A stretch of 64,000 nt of DNA from Desmodus rotundus (Eukaryota > Chordata > Mammalia > Chiroptera > Phyllostomidae), in assembly GCF_022682495.2 (NCBI RefSeq), contig NC_071389.1, positions 107,673,951 to 107,737,950 on the forward strand. Reading direction: 5' to 3'. This document shows, piece by piece, positions 1 to 12,063 of this stretch. Below the pieces are notes generated by a model. The model saw only the letters and a program-made list of their open reading frames with translations. It was not told the DNA's origin and made no database searches. A program made the translations under genes and the position numbers. The stretch's first letter is position 1; every line of letters begins with the position of its first letter.

Positions 1-1545
1 AGAGGGCAGAGGTTAGTGGACAGTGGTCACAGCCAGTCCTTACAGCTGACTGGCATGGATAAATCCCTCTCATTGATCTGCCAACATCAACCAAGGCTCA
101 ACTACAAGCGAAGGGTGTATACTCAGCCCACAGGAAGGGTGCACCTCAAGTACCCAGCTTGGGTGATAGGGAGGCTGTGCCACTGGACCCTACAGAACAT
201 CTACTACACTAGGCAATGCTACCAAGACAGGGAGTCACAGCAATTCTACCTAATACATAGAAACACACACAGGGAGGCTTCCAAAATGAGGAGACAGAGA
301 AATATGGCCCAAATGAAAGAACAGATCAGAACTCCAGACAAAGAGCTAAACAAAATGGAGATAAGCAATCTATCAGATGCAGAGTTCAAAATGCTGGTTA
401 TAAGGATGCTCAAGGAACTTAGGGAGAACCGCAAAAGCATAAAAAAGATCTGGTCAGAACTTTTTGAACTGGTCAGAACTAGTTGAAATAAAGAACAATT
501 TACAGGGAAGCAACAGTAGAGTGGATGAAGGTGAGAATTAAATCAATGATTTGAAACACAAGGAAGCAAAAAACAACCAATAAGAACAAGAAGAAAAAAG
601 AATCTAAAAAAATGAGGATAGTGTAAGCATCCTCTGGGACAACTTCAAGAGGTGCAACGCTTGCATCATAGGGTGCAAGAAAGAGAAGAGAAAGAGCAAG
701 ATATTGGAAATCTATTTGAAAACATAATGAAAGAAAACTTCCCTAAACTTGGTGAAGGAAATAGACATGTACATCCAGGAAGCACAGAGAATCCCAACAA
801 AATGGATGCACAGAGGCTCACTCCCAAGACACATCATAATTAAAATGCCACAGGTTAAAGATAAAGAGAGAATCTTAAGAGCAGCAAGAGGAAATAAGTT
901 ATCTACAGGGGAGTTCCTGTAAGACGGCCAGCTGATTTCTCAAAGGAAACTTTGCAGGCTAGAAGGGATTAGCAAGAAATACTCAAAGTCATAAAAACCA
1001 GACACCTACAGCCAAGATTGCTCTACCCAGCAAAGCTACCATTTAGAATCAAAGGGCAGATAAAGAGCTTCCCAGATAAGAAAAAAACCAGAGGAGTTCA
1101 TCATCATCAACCCATTATTATAGGAAATGTTAAAGGGATTTATTTAAGAAAAAGAAGATCAAAACTATGAACAATAAAATGGCTTTAATACATATCTATC
1201 AACAACTAAATGTAAAAAACAAACAAGAACAGAGATAGAGTCATGGATCCAGACAGCACTTTGATGGGTTGTCAGATGGGAGGAGGGTGGGGGGAATGGG
1301 TGAATAGGGGAGGGAATTAAGAAGTACAAATAGGTAGTTACGAAATAGCCATGGGGATATAAAGTACAGTATAGGAAATGGAGTAGTCGAAGAACTTACA
1401 TGCATAATCCATGGATATGAACAATGGTACGGAGAGTACCTGAGGGAGTGGGAGGTGCAGGATGGAAGAGGGGAAAGGGGGAAAATTTGGGACTGTAATA
1501 GCATAACCAATAAAATGTAATTAAAAATATAAAATAAAAAATAAG
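1..1545 (+). mobile_element. Degenerate half-L1 (HAL1-like) retrotransposon, copy 1, 5' end outside window
   Basis: An L1-type ORF1 remnant begins near the ATG at 305 (peptide MAQMKEQIRTP) and runs to about 1146 in several frames, broken by many stops and indels. It is followed directly by a purine-rich 3' UTR and an A-rich end, with no ORF2 between. The same order and the same 3' terminal motif (GACTGTAATAGCATAACCAA, near 1491) recur at 2385-4440 and 33073-35019. This copy is the most diverged of the three and looks the oldest. HAL1 elements are known as L1 derivatives that keep only ORF1; the assignment here is by structure and similarity to the other two copies. Confidence 0.75.
305..1146 (+). 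pseudogene. Broken L1/HAL1-type ORF1 (RNA-binding chaperone)
   Basis: The readable segments match L1 ORF1p. The N-terminal block has the EISNLSDAEFKMLVIRMLKEL pattern at about 355-420. The RRM-side block has the pattern IENLFENIMKENFPKL at about 705-750. A C-terminal block has the QARR and LLYPAKL patterns at about 955-1045. Stops at 484 and around 605-610 and later frame changes mean no protein of normal length can be made. L1 ORF1p is a trimeric coiled-coil RNA chaperone of the retrotransposition particle. Confidence 0.75.
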
Positions 1546-2384
1546 ACTGCAAAGAAGAAAGTTTCAAAAACAAAAACCAGCCATATTAGGTGTTGAATAA
1601 AACTACTCAATTTGCTAATTAAGGAGATCTCTGACAAACTCTGAGAGCAGTTTTAGCAAAATTTTGGTGGCACCACAGGCACTGAAGGAATAAATGGCTG
1701 GTAAAGAAATCACAGAAAAGATTGAATCTATTCAACGGGTCCCCAAGTATGAAATTCAGCTAGTAATGGAGACCATGTGGGCATTATCAGTATTTCAAAT
1801 AGCCACATGAAAACCAAATTTATTTTCTACCAACCTACAAAAAACTAAGAAAAATACTGTTTGATTCTCTGATTAGCATATTATAGATTTTTTAGAATGA
1901 AAGCATGAATCACTGTTTTACAAATGTATGTTTGGTAGACAGTTCTTTCACATTACGAGATTTCTGGTAGGAAAGAAAGAAAGAAATTATTAAGCACTAA
2001 AAGGTTGGGGACCATGGCTCTTGAAAGAAATCCAGTACTGAGGAAAACAAATGCAATTATGAAAAATACAGGTAGAGGTTCAGTAGTATAACTTAAGCTA
2101 CTTTATTCTTGTACAACTATTCCTGAACAAGGTATTCAATAAGCATCCACTGCTGTGTTTCATAAACGAATCATATTCCACCAAGCTTCAGTGAAACTTC
2201 TTAATACTGTTCTCTGAAAAAGTAGTTCAAAAATTTCCTTAGAAGTTTAGCCATAAGTAGCAAAACGAGGACCCCAGAGCCCGAGGCTGTTAGAATACCT
2301 TCTACCCAACTTCTCTCTTTCCTCCAGTCCCACATGTCTGCTTTGCACAAGAAAGTCAGGTATTTATTGAATACCATGGTTCTG
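1546..2384. other. PAN3 intron 5, no recognised feature
   Basis: AT-rich intronic DNA. I see no exon, RNA gene or classifiable repeat. A short AAAG tract lies at 1970-1985. Confidence 0.5.
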
Positions 2385-4440
2385 AGAGAACCAAGATGGA
2401 GGAGTAGGTAGATACACTGCACCTCCTCGCACAACAAAAGAAGGACAACAACAATTTAAAGACAATAAAACAACCAGAACTGACAGAAAATTGAACTGCA
2501 CAAAAGTCCAACAACCAGAGGAGATAAAGAAGAAACATTCATCCAAACTGGTAGGAGGGGTGTAGACGGGCAGCTGGGGCAGAGAGGACTCGGCAACACA
2601 GCTGGACCCAGAGCCATGGTGGACTGTGGAGCGAACAGAGCAGGCAGTGTGACTGCCAGCAGACCCCGTGGCCCCACATTCGCGCATAGATAAACCAGGA
2701 GGGCCAGATCCAGAGAGGTGGAGGATTGTGGAATGAACCGGGCAGGCAGTGCAACTACTAGCAGACCCCGCGATCCCACATTCGTGCATAGATAAACCGG
2801 GAGGAACAGCGGGGGAGTGAAACAGACCACACAACCCAGGGCTCCAGCTCGGGGAAATAAAGCCTCAAACCTCTGATTGAAAACACCCGTGGGGGTTCAG
2901 GAGGCAGCTGGAGAAACTCCCAGCCTCACAGGAGAGGTCGTTGGAGAGACCCACAGGGGCCTAGGGTGTGCACAAGCCCACCCACTCGGGAATCAGCACT
3001 AGAGGGGCCCAATTTGATTGTGGGTAGCGGAGGGAGTGACTGAAAGCCAGCAGAGAGTAGAGCAAGCGCCATTGCTCCCTCTGGGCCCCTCGACCCCATA
3101 CAGTGTCACAGCACAGCGACCAGCATTACCCCACCCCTGTGAACACCTAAGGCTCCGCCCCTTTACATAACAGGCAAGCCAAGACAAAAAAAAAAAAAAA
3201 AGGCCCAAATGAAAGAACACTTCAAAGCTCCAGAAAAAATACAACTAAGCGAGGAAGAGATAGCTAACCTATCAGATGCACAGTTCAAAACACTGGTAAT
3301 TAGGATGCTCACAGAATTGGTTGAATTTGGTCTCAAATTAGATGAAAAAATGAAGGCTACGCTAAGAGAAACAAAGGAAAATGTACAGGGAACCAATAGT
3401 GATGCGAAGGAAACTGGGACTCAAATCAATGGTGTGGACCAGAAGGAAGAAAGAAACATCCAACCAGAAAAGAATGAAGAAACAAGAATTCAAAAAAAAT
3501 GAGGACAGGCTTAGGAACCTCCCGGACATCTTGAAACGTTCCAACATCCGAATTATAGGGGTGCCAGAAGGAGAAGAGGAAGAACAAAAAATTGAAAACT
3601 TATTTGAACAAATAAGGAAGGAGAACTTCCCCAGTCTGGCAAAGGAAACAGACTTCCAGGAAGTCCAGGAAGCTCAGAGAGTCCCAAAGAAGCTGGACCC
3701 AAGGAGGAACACACCAAGGCACATCATCATTACATTACCCAAGATGAAACAGAAGGAAAGAATCTTAGAAGAAGCAAGAGGAAAGGACACAGTTATCTAC
3801 AAAGGAGTTCCCATAAGACTGTCAGCTGATTTCTCCAAAGAGACCTTACAGGCAAGAAGGGGCTGGAAAGAAGTATTCCCAGTCATGAAAGGCAAGGACC
3901 TACACCCAAGACTGCTCTATCCAGCAAAGCTTTCATTTAGAATGGAAGGGCAGATCAAGTGCTTCTCAGATAAAGTCAAGTTCAAGGAGTTCATCATCAC
4001 CAAACCATTATTATATGAAATGTTAAAGGGACTTATCTAAAAAAAAGAAGATAAAAAATAGGAACAGTAAAAATGACAAAACTCACAGTTATTAACCACA
4101 CCTAAAACAAAAACAAAAGCAAACTAAGAAAACAACTAGAACAGAAACAGAACCACAGGAATGGAGCTCACATGGAGGGTGATCAACAGGGGAGTGGGAG
4201 GGGGAGAGAGGGGGGAAAGGTACAGAGAATAAATAGCATAAATGATAGGTGGAAAATAAGACAGGGGGATGATAAGAATAGTATAGGAAATGTAGAAGCC
4301 AAAGAACTTATAAGTATGACCCATGGACATGAACTATAGGGGGGGAATGTGGGAGGGAGGGGGCGGGCAGGATGGAGTGGAGTGAAGGGGGGGAAGTGGG
4401 CAACTGTAATAGCATAATCAATAAATATATTTAAAAAAAA
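2385..4440 (+). mobile_element. Half-L1 (HAL1-like) retrotransposon, copy 2, near full length
   Basis: The element starts at the CAAGATGGAGG motif (2391-2401), matching the start of the copy at 33073. It has an 810-bp GC-richer 5' UTR, an ORF1 (about 3198-4040), a 390-bp G-rich 3' UTR and an A-rich tail. There is no reverse transcriptase segment anywhere. The 5' UTR contains a 102-bp tandem duplication (about 2599-2802) that is single in the copy at 33 kb. The ORF1 start codon of the other copy is lost here, and a one-base insertion in an A-run near 3492-3499 shifts the frame. Confidence 0.82.
3198..4040 (+). pseudogene. HAL1-like ORF1, frameshifted in an A-run
   Basis: Two overlapping open segments together cover a whole ORF1. 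The first runs from the ATG at 3209 to the stop at 3502 and holds the N-terminal LSDAQFKTLVIRMLTEL block. The second continues in the next frame to the TAA at 4038-4040 with the RRM-like NIRIIGVPEGEEEEQ segment, the EETLQARRGW block and the LLYPAKLSFRMEG block. Where the copy at 33 kb has seven A, this one has eight (3492-3499), which accounts for the shift. It also lacks the first ATG (GGCCCAAATG instead of ATGGCCCAAATG). It therefore cannot encode a full ORF1p, although it is otherwise well preserved and keeps the C-terminal end that copy 3 has lost. Confidence 0.82.
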
Positions 4441-4534
4441 GAAAGAAAAGAAGAGAAAGACTCATACTTTGTGACTAAAAAAAAAAAAAGAAAAGAAAAT
4501 ACTTAACAGCAACATTTGTCCCATAAGTATTAGA

Positions 4535-4612
4535 AAGATCAAAGAGACAATATATGTAAAGAACTCAACACAGTGCCTGGCACAAAGTAACCCTTTAAGA
4601 AACATAGCTATA
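4535..4612 (+). repeat. MIR SINE fragment
   Basis: The segment carries the MIR 3' portion: 'tgtaaagaactcaacacag' followed by 'tgcctggcacaaagtaa'. MIR is an ancient tRNA-derived mammalian SINE. Confidence 0.65.
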
Positions 4613-6487
4613 ATTACTAAAATAAAATATAGACAAACATGTCTCTGACCTTAGGATTGAGAAGATCTAAGTTTTAAAGAAAAGGAAACAAATTAAACAA
4701 GGAATATTAATATATCTGGCTATATAATCCTTCCAAATTTATGTGAAAAACATAAAATATAAAAAAGTAAACACCATACAAAACTAAAAAATATTGGTAT
4801 AGAATTGATTTATATAAATTATTTTTCTTATACAATAGAAAGATTAAAAAACTCCATAGGAAAAAAGATAAGCAACACCAAATAACCAATTTAGGAATCC
4901 ACAAAGATAGTAATGAAGACCAAACTAGATGGCTATTTTCAGTACTTCAACATGACATACAGTGTGAGGTATTATTGCTCCTCCAGTATTAAAACACACT
5001 AACAAGGCATTCCTCATGTTCTTAAAGGAAAAGAACTATTTGAAGCATAATAGTAGTATTTGAAATACTAGATTCAGGTATCAGCAAGTCAATCTTTCTC
5101 ACACTGAAAGCAAATCTATTACTAGCCATTTTAACCACAAACTAAGCATAATTCGAGCATATATTCTTATACTTACCTAACAATTTTTCTAGCTGTGCTA
5201 AAAAGAGGTATCTGAAAACTGCCACTGGGATAAAGGGGCAGGGGCAGGGGCAGTTGTGGAGGTTGAGTGGCTCTATACCTTTGTCAGTGTTTCATTCCAC
5301 AACCTATTACCAGCAATTCCAGTTCCACTTATATCTACTGTTATATAGTTCAGGTCCAATTTATTTTCAGATTTTCTTTTTAAGACTGAAAAATAATTCT
5401 AACAATCCACATCAAATCTCTCTACTTCTGATATCAAAACAAAAATACAGTAAACTATATTGAAGTTCATAACTGATACATCCAAAACTTTACACTGAAA
5501 TTTTAAGTACATGATTACATGGACCCCCCTAACCGGTTTATCTTTATATATGCTACCAAAATTTCAGTTGGGCAAATACAATATTTTGCAATATTTAGAA
5601 TTAACTTCTTTATTTCTGTACCCAAAGCAATACATGTATTGCTATGGTATTAATATTGAACAGACAAAAATATTGTGGAACACTTGCAAAATACAAGATT
5701 AGTGACAGAAATAAAACCAAGTTTTTAGCTTTGTTTTACCTTTTCAGTGTGTGGTATGTGTATGTGGGATTATGTCTTTTTGCTAGCAATATATTAAAAA
5801 TACCAATTTACTCAGAAAGGAAAGATATTCTACTTCCAGCTAAACTGAATTTTAATTAATAGATCTATATTATACAACCACCAACTTTTAAAAATAATGT
5901 AATAATTATAGTCCAAACTGAACATAGTTCAATTATTTTTATACTTCAGAATTTTATACCAAAGCTAGCCTTTGAGTTATAAAAATTCATTTTCATTATT
6001 TAGCACTGACTGATATAGCAGAGTCAAAGACCGGAATGAATCTATAATAACCGCATAACATACTACTGAAGGTGGTTTTAGAGAAAACACTTGACAAGTT
6101 TGTTCACAATTCTTATTTCCTAGTAAAAATACAAAAAACTAAGCTTCCCATTGTTCAAATTCCAAATAAATACGATTTTCTATAATAAATTTTATAATAT
6201 CATTTTTCAATGTAGTATCCTGAATAATTCTGTGTATTAAAAATAATTAAACTTAACAGTTAACAAGAGCCAAAAGGAAAAAACTAAATTTAATAAAAGA
6301 ATAGAAAAATATAAAAGCAAAGAAAACTCAAAAAGCCACCAAACAAAATCATTTACTTGGTTAATGGGCCACTAGCCTCACTTAAATGTATCATCTAAGC
6401 TACCCAATATCACACCCACCACCCCAAAGACACAGAAAGCAGCGAAGATATTCACTTTCAAAAAATGTCCAGTAAAATTATTTTTAC
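4613..6487. other. PAN3 intron 5, unclassified AT-rich DNA
   Basis: Intronic sequence just downstream (in PAN3 orientation) of exon 5. I see no exon or classifiable repeat. A short imperfect GGGGCA run lies at 5235-5252. Confidence 0.5.
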
Positions 6488-6649
6488 CTGTAAATTGTTT
6501 TCTGTGACTCTGTTCCACCAAACCATATTGATGGGTACTCCTGATTTACACCTGTCAGCAAGGCAGCCGATAGGGTTCTTTGCTTTTCGTGCCTTTGATC
6601 CCATCGGAACTAGCCTCTCCTCCAGCATCCCCAGGCGATACTTCCTTGG
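6488..6649 (-). CDS. PAN3: PAN3 coding exon 5 (54-codon symmetric cassette)
   Basis: Read on the minus strand, this exon follows an acceptor (ttcctag) at 6650-6651 and ends before a donor (gtaaaaat) at 6487. It is exactly 162 nt, phase 0 on both sides, and encodes residues 232-285 here. It begins PRKYRLGMLEERLVPMGSKA and ends NRVTENNLQ, matching vertebrate PAN3. The segment is basic and lies just before the PAM2 motif that binds poly(A)-binding protein PABPC; the final LQ is the left edge of that motif and the rest lies in the next exon, outside the window. Human PAN3 has long and short isoforms differing by 54 residues in this region, so this is very likely the skipped cassette. The frame is intact. 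Confidence 0.95.
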
Positions 6650-7260
6650 CTAGGAAAAAGAAGGAAAGAAACCAGGCCACTCCTAACATCCCCCACACTA
6701 ATCTAAACTAGCAAAACTAACAAAGAAGATATCTGGAATGGTGGAATAGAAAACAATTAAATTGCTAAAACAGTTCTTCTAATGTCCTATCACCACCCAT
6801 CATTTCCCACCCCCACCCCCAAAACACGCCTCCAAAAAACCCACAGTCCTAACAGGCTTAACAGCAATATTATAATATAAAGCAACAGATGTTTTAGAGA
6901 AATGCATTATGATCTGAGTTAATAACACCTTAGTAAATAGAAATTAACTTATCAGCAAAGTAAATGCTTTGCAAAATTTTTTCCACTGGCACTTACCTAT
7001 TCTCATTGCAATATGAAGAAATGGCTTCAAGCGCACAAGATACAGGTAAAAAATTTCTCCAAACTATATACCATTTTCTGCTCCCCATCTCACGGTCTTA
7101 TTTCCTACTGGGAACTACCTCGCTTTAGAGAAGAGGCTAATTCCTAGAGAATGTGCTTTTTTTAATTTTTAAAATTCTGTACAAAGTAGATCAGAGTACA
7201 ATTCATTCTATCTGAAGTGGGCATTCAACTGAAGGCACTCAATGAAAAGAAATCATCTCA
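6650..7260. other. PAN3 intron 4, no recognised feature
   Basis: Intronic DNA upstream of exon 5 in gene orientation. Apart from the splice acceptor and its weak pyrimidine tract next to 6650, nothing is recognisable. Confidence 0.5.
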
Positions 7261-7445
7261 GCCCTGACTGGTGTAGCTCTGTTGGTTGGGCATCATCCTG
7301 CAAAGCGAAAGGTCACCAGTTCGATTCCCAGTCAGGGCACCTGCCTGGGTTGCAGGTTCAGTACCCAGTTGGGGCTGCATACCAGAGGCAAATGATGGAT
7401 GTTTCTCTCTCACATCAATGTTTTTCTCCCTCTCATTTAACTGTA
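7261..7445 (+). mobile_element. Ves SINE (bat tRNA-derived SINE)
   Basis: Starts GCCCTGACTGGTGTAGCTC and shows the internal Pol III A-box and B-box (GTTCGATTCCCAGTC at 7320). The conserved 'gcctgggttgcaggttc' core and the 'gatgtttctctctcaca' tail follow. It abuts a (TG)n tract. Confidence 0.92.
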
Positions 7446-7478
7446 GCAAAGTTACATCAAACTGAATCTTAAAGGGAA

Positions 7479-7479
<1 letters not shown>

Positions 7480-7524
<45 letters not shown>
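7480..7524. repeat. (TG)n microsatellite
   Basis: About 22 uninterrupted TG units directly after the Ves SINE. Confidence 0.97.
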
Positions 7525-7531
<7 letters not shown>

Positions 7532-9435
7532 CCCTTTAAGGAATGCTGATACATTCTTGGGAAGATATCTAATTTAAGACCTGAAATTTTAAAAATCTAT
7601 GTTTACTCATTGCTCTGTCATAAGCTTGTTGAAGCAAATAATTAAGTTAACTCTTTTCATAAAACATGTCATAACCGGAGAAATATAGAAAATACATAAA
7701 AAATAATTTTTCCAGCATAAAGACAACCAATTTGAAGAAAACACTTGATTTCAAAATGACCTTGTAAATTATGCTTGTGGAAATTATTCTATGTACTTTA
7801 GATTCTCCAGTCCACAAATGGCCCTCCACTGTATTTTCTTTGGTTTAAGGAGAGAAAAAAGATTAAACTTTCATAAGAAAGGCAACTAGTCTACCTACAT
7901 ACACAATAATTATAGTCATAGATAAAGTTCGATGAGGGTAAAACAACTCCACCTCTATGCAATCATGGGCCTAATCAATTATTCTGTATCTCATCACAAG
8001 CAACTTTTGTAGATGAGAATAAAAATGTAGATTTTAGAGCCATATTGCAAATGAAAATTTTAAAGCAAGTTATTTCTAGTAACATCTCACAATTATAAAG
8101 ACTTATACAGCAAAAATAATATATCTTTAATTAAGCCTTCACTAATTTGTAATTTATATTTTAGAAAATGTAGGGGCTAACGCTTATTCAAACTATCGGA
8201 AAAGATTGACACATCCAAGGATATTTATTTAACAAAATCACAACTTGTCAAATAGGACTTATATAAGGACACCTAAATTCCAGTCATATATTTGAAAGCA
8301 AGAAAATTAGTGCTTTAAATGTTCTTTTGTTACTAAGTTCTTCACAAACTCAGACTTGCTTTTTGACCCCAAAATTACAATTACTGCAATTAGGACAATT
8401 TATTTTCTTATTGTAGGGCATTAAGCAACATAGAATAAGAGTTTTAAATAATCAAGTGTGTCATCCTCCTTCCCTAACAGCTTTCATTATATGTTTTTTG
8501 TTTTTCCAAAGAGGGATTCATCACTCCTCCCACTCTTCCCCATCTCCTCCAAAACCTGTAATTAGCCTAAGATTTTTTCTTTGAGATAAAAAGAGATCTC
8601 CAAACATGTGCCATTATAGATTTGTTTCTTCAATAAATAGTCAGCAATTAAAGTCTACTCCCTTGTTATATTGAATGGTATGACACAAGATATCAATAGC
8701 ACTGAAAATACCATTATAAGCTTCAGGAGACAAAATGGTATCTGAAAAGGAGGCAGCAATACAAAGTATGATGGTGAGGCAGAAAGATTAAACACAGAAG
8801 TCTCACTGCACAGAAAGTAAATTATAGTAAAACCTCACTTGCGAACAAATTTCAAATCCCTTTATCTTTGGAGAAAAAATATTTTTTCAACTAAACATTT
8901 AAGAGCCTACTTTGTATCAGAGACTGTTCTAAGTACTTAGAATACAATGGTGAACAAGGCACACACCTTTCCCTCAAAAAGAGGACATAATCTAGTAGGT
9001 AACAAAGTCAGGCAACCAGAACATATTCACTGTGACATAATACACGCATATATAATCAAGGTACCAACAGGGCAGAAACAAAGGCTTTAAAGAGAAGGTA
9101 AATGCCTGAGAAATTTTGAAGGCGTACTAAATTGTGCCTAGATAGATCGATCGATAGACAGACAATGTACTACAGGCTACAAAATAATGTGTATGTTGAG
9201 GCATACAGGCCCTGTGGTGTTACCGGGTCTACTATTAGTAGAGAGACGACCTTAAGAGCAAGAGATGAGGCTTGAAAGCAATTAAAAAAAAACCCTTAAG
9301 TTGTTTTATATCCTACGGCAAGGAGTTTAGACTTCACACCATGGGCACCAGAAACTCTTGAAAACTTAATGAGAATTAAACTGGAAACAGGTAGACAAAT
9401 TACTGTACTCTGGCAATAATCGAAGTGAAAATTTC
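7525..9435. other. PAN3 intron 4, mostly unclassified
   Basis: AT-rich intronic DNA. The part at about 8910-9010 ('gtatcagagactgttctaag', then 'aatggtgaacaaggcacaca') looks like a diverged ancient interspersed repeat I cannot name. A short GATC/GATA-like tract lies at 9142-9165. No exon was found. Confidence 0.45.
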
Positions 9436-9597
9436 TCAACCTCTCACAAACTTTGGATAATACAGCAGTATCCCTGGCCTCTACACATGATGCCAGTAGA
9501 ACCACAGCCGCAGTTATAACGACCAAAAATACCTCTTTTATCTTCAATGTCCCCTTGGAAAATCAAAACAGCCCCCATTTTGAGAATCACTGGTCTA
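9436..9597 (+). mobile_element. hAT-Charlie non-autonomous element (MER5/MER20 group)
   Basis: Begins TTCTCAACCTC and ends GAGAATCACTGG, a decayed inverted pair. The interior has the typical 'atccctggcctctac', 'atgccagtag' and 'cgaccaaaaat' blocks. Ancient eutherian DNA transposon fossil without coding sequence. Confidence 0.75.
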
Positions 9598-9690
9598 GGT
9601 AAAAGATGTGAACTCAGGAAATTGAAATGGGAACTAGATAGCTAAGGCATGGTTGGAGGAAGATCTGCTAGGTTAAAATCAACTGTTGGG

Positions 9691-9881
9691 GCCCTGGCTG
9701 GGTGTCTCAGTTGTTTGGAGCGTCGTCCTGTTCACCACAAGGTTGTAGGTTTGATTCCCAGTCAGGCATGTATGGGAGGCAACCGATGGGATGTTTCTCT
9801 CTCTTGTTGTTGTCTACCTCTCTCTCTTGCTCTTTCTCTCTCTCAAATCAATAAACATATCCTCGAGTGATTAAAACAAAA
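9691..9881 (+). mobile_element. Ves SINE, diverged, with 3' tail of the 'ATCCTC' type
   Basis: GCCCTGGCTGGGTGTCTCAG start, B-box-like GTTTGATTCCCAGTC, CT-rich 3' part, then 'tcaataaacatatcctcgag'. Possible short duplications 'gttgggg' lie on both sides (about 9684-9690 and 9885-9891). Confidence 0.88.
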
Positions 9882-10582
9882 ATGGTTGGGGACTGAGGGA
9901 AATGGAGAAGTCAAATGGAAGGTGAAAAAATAAGAAGGGGCAAACAAAATTTTATGGGAAGTATTTGCTTATCCCTAAAGTTAACCCTCTAAAGTTTTGT
10001 GTTCTATAAGACCCAGAACCAATAAAAGAACCACTCCACTTCCCTTTCCCTTAACTTCCAGCCATCTTCTCCTAGACCAATCTTGAGAATGTAATGGTCA
10101 AATAAATAAATAAATAGACAGACAGATTGATTCACTTGTTGATCCTCCCTTCATAGCTCTGTCAGCCCAACCTGCTGATTATTATGAAGTGGAAGCATTT
10201 CAGAATGCCATGTCCTATTGGTAAATAACCAGCTTTTCTGTTCCACCTCCCTATAAGTCAGTACTGTACATCAAAATTCCCAGTCTCTTTCTTCCTGTGG
10301 TAAAATATACAGCAGAGGCTGCAACTGGTGCTGGTGCACACGTGTGTGCGGGCTCGTGCTCTCTCTCTCTCTCACTTACATACAGTTTTTACTTTAAGTC
10401 TCAAGATTCACTGCAAAAGTTACTGATTTTTATCATTCTTCACAAAATCTAAATAAACTACATAATAAGATAGTAGTTGAAGACACTTTTACCTTACCCT
10501 TTTTATTGGGCATTTAAAAAAACTTAGCACTTAAACAAAAGTTTTCAATGGTAAAAAAAAGTCTGATAATGTATTCTAGATT
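9882..10582. other. PAN3 intron 4, simple repeats only
   Basis: An (AAAT)n tract lies near 10101-10118 and a (CT)n tract near 10358-10373. Nothing else is recognised. Confidence 0.5.
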
Positions 10583-10735
10583 AGTATTTCTCAAACTGTA
10601 ACAAACACATCGTAGGGATCTTGTTAAAATAAATGTTCTATTTCAGTAGGTTTAGTATGAAGCCCGAGATTCTGAATTTCCAAAAAGCTCCCAAGACTGC
10701 TAGTGCTGCTGGTCTGGTGTCCACACTTTGAGAAG
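10583..10735 (+). mobile_element. hAT-Charlie MITE (MER5A/MER20 group)
   Basis: Begins 'tagtatttctcaaactgtaa' and ends 'ccacactttgagaagtaaag', with the diagnostic interior 'gggatcttgttaaaat', 'ttcagtaggttta' and 'tgctggtctggtgtcc'. Decayed inverted ends. Confidence 0.78.
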
Positions 10736-12063
10736 TAAAGTTCTAGAGAATGTCAGAGAAAATCCCTAGATAAGAAACAACTAGTGGTGCAAACAGAAAT
10801 TGGGGTCACTCTCCAAGATAAAAAAGAGTAGGGGTTCAATAGTTCCACAATCCAACTTCTTATATCTTGACCAAGATACTTAGAGCCTTCGAGACCCTAA
10901 AGCCCTGGCTCTTCAAAAATCTTTGCCCTAATTTATAAAACCCCATTCTAGTGGTTTAGGACTAAGGGAAATCTACTCTCATTCCTAAAAAAAAAAAAAT
11001 AAGTCATTAGTCTATGTCAGAGAACAATAAAAGCTAATTTTTAGGACTGCTTTAATTCCACACATACACACATCTTTTTTCATTCATTCACTCAACATTT
11101 CAGCATAAGGCTTTTTGCTCTTCCTAGAAAAATAATGATAAGCTCTATTCATTTTCCCTAAAAATTCAGTCTAGCAAAAGAAAAGCCTATAAACACTGTT
11201 TGTATAGAAAATGTAGCTAAAGCTAGCAGGTAACAGACCAATTTTCAGTGCACAATTCTTTTAGTAAAACTGCAAAACAACCTCATCTCTACAATGCTTC
11301 CCACCAGCCCATATATTACATGATCTATCGTTATTAATAAACAAGAGAAATCAAATTGTTACCCTGTGACAAAAAGTTTCCAATGCTTTGAATTTTAAGA
11401 TCCTCCTCTGGACATCCAAAACACAGTAACTGTGCTTTCACTATTTGTACTCTAAAACAATGATGATTTAAAGTTGCTACGAATATAACACTTTAAAATG
11501 ATTTGCATTTTATGAATCAAAATACCTTCACATCTTGGAAAACAGTAGCACCCATATATGAAATATTATCTCCCTTCAAATAATTCTTAATGACTGTATT
11601 AATTCATTATCTTTTTGCAGTAACAACTCAGCAACCTACTTCCTACCACTCCCAAGGGTCCACTAATAGAAACCTCTGGCCTATAGTTTACTATATATTT
11701 ATTTGGAAATAAACCTGCATTTCTTTTATAGCCTCTTCTGGTTCACAATGGTCTTCCTTCAATTAAGTAAATATCCTGATATTTAAAAATGTTTGTAATG
11801 ATGAGAAATAAATATAAGATTATAATTCCATTAGCCAGTGGTCAATGTAGACTCACTGGAAAAAAATACACCCCAAAATAATTAAAACCATTTGAATCTT
11901 TTAAATCAAAAAAATTAATTTCCATATAATCAGGAACTACCTCTACCTAATGTATTAGTTAATTAGGTGTGTTAGAACACCTGGATTTTAAAGGCTCCTA
12001 CACCTAATTAATTTAGAATAGTAAACCCAAGAATTATCATAAACTGTGTGCCTTTCATGAAAA
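10736..12063. other. PAN3 intron 4, no recognised feature
   Basis: AT-rich intron with an A-run near 10987-10999 and no identifiable exon or repeat. Confidence 0.45.

Noticed and set aside
7261..7445. tRNA gene calls at Ves SINE heads (A-box and B-box present)
   Set aside because: The SINE heads are tRNA-derived but do not fold as a full tRNA with intact anticodon arm and are followed by the SINE body.
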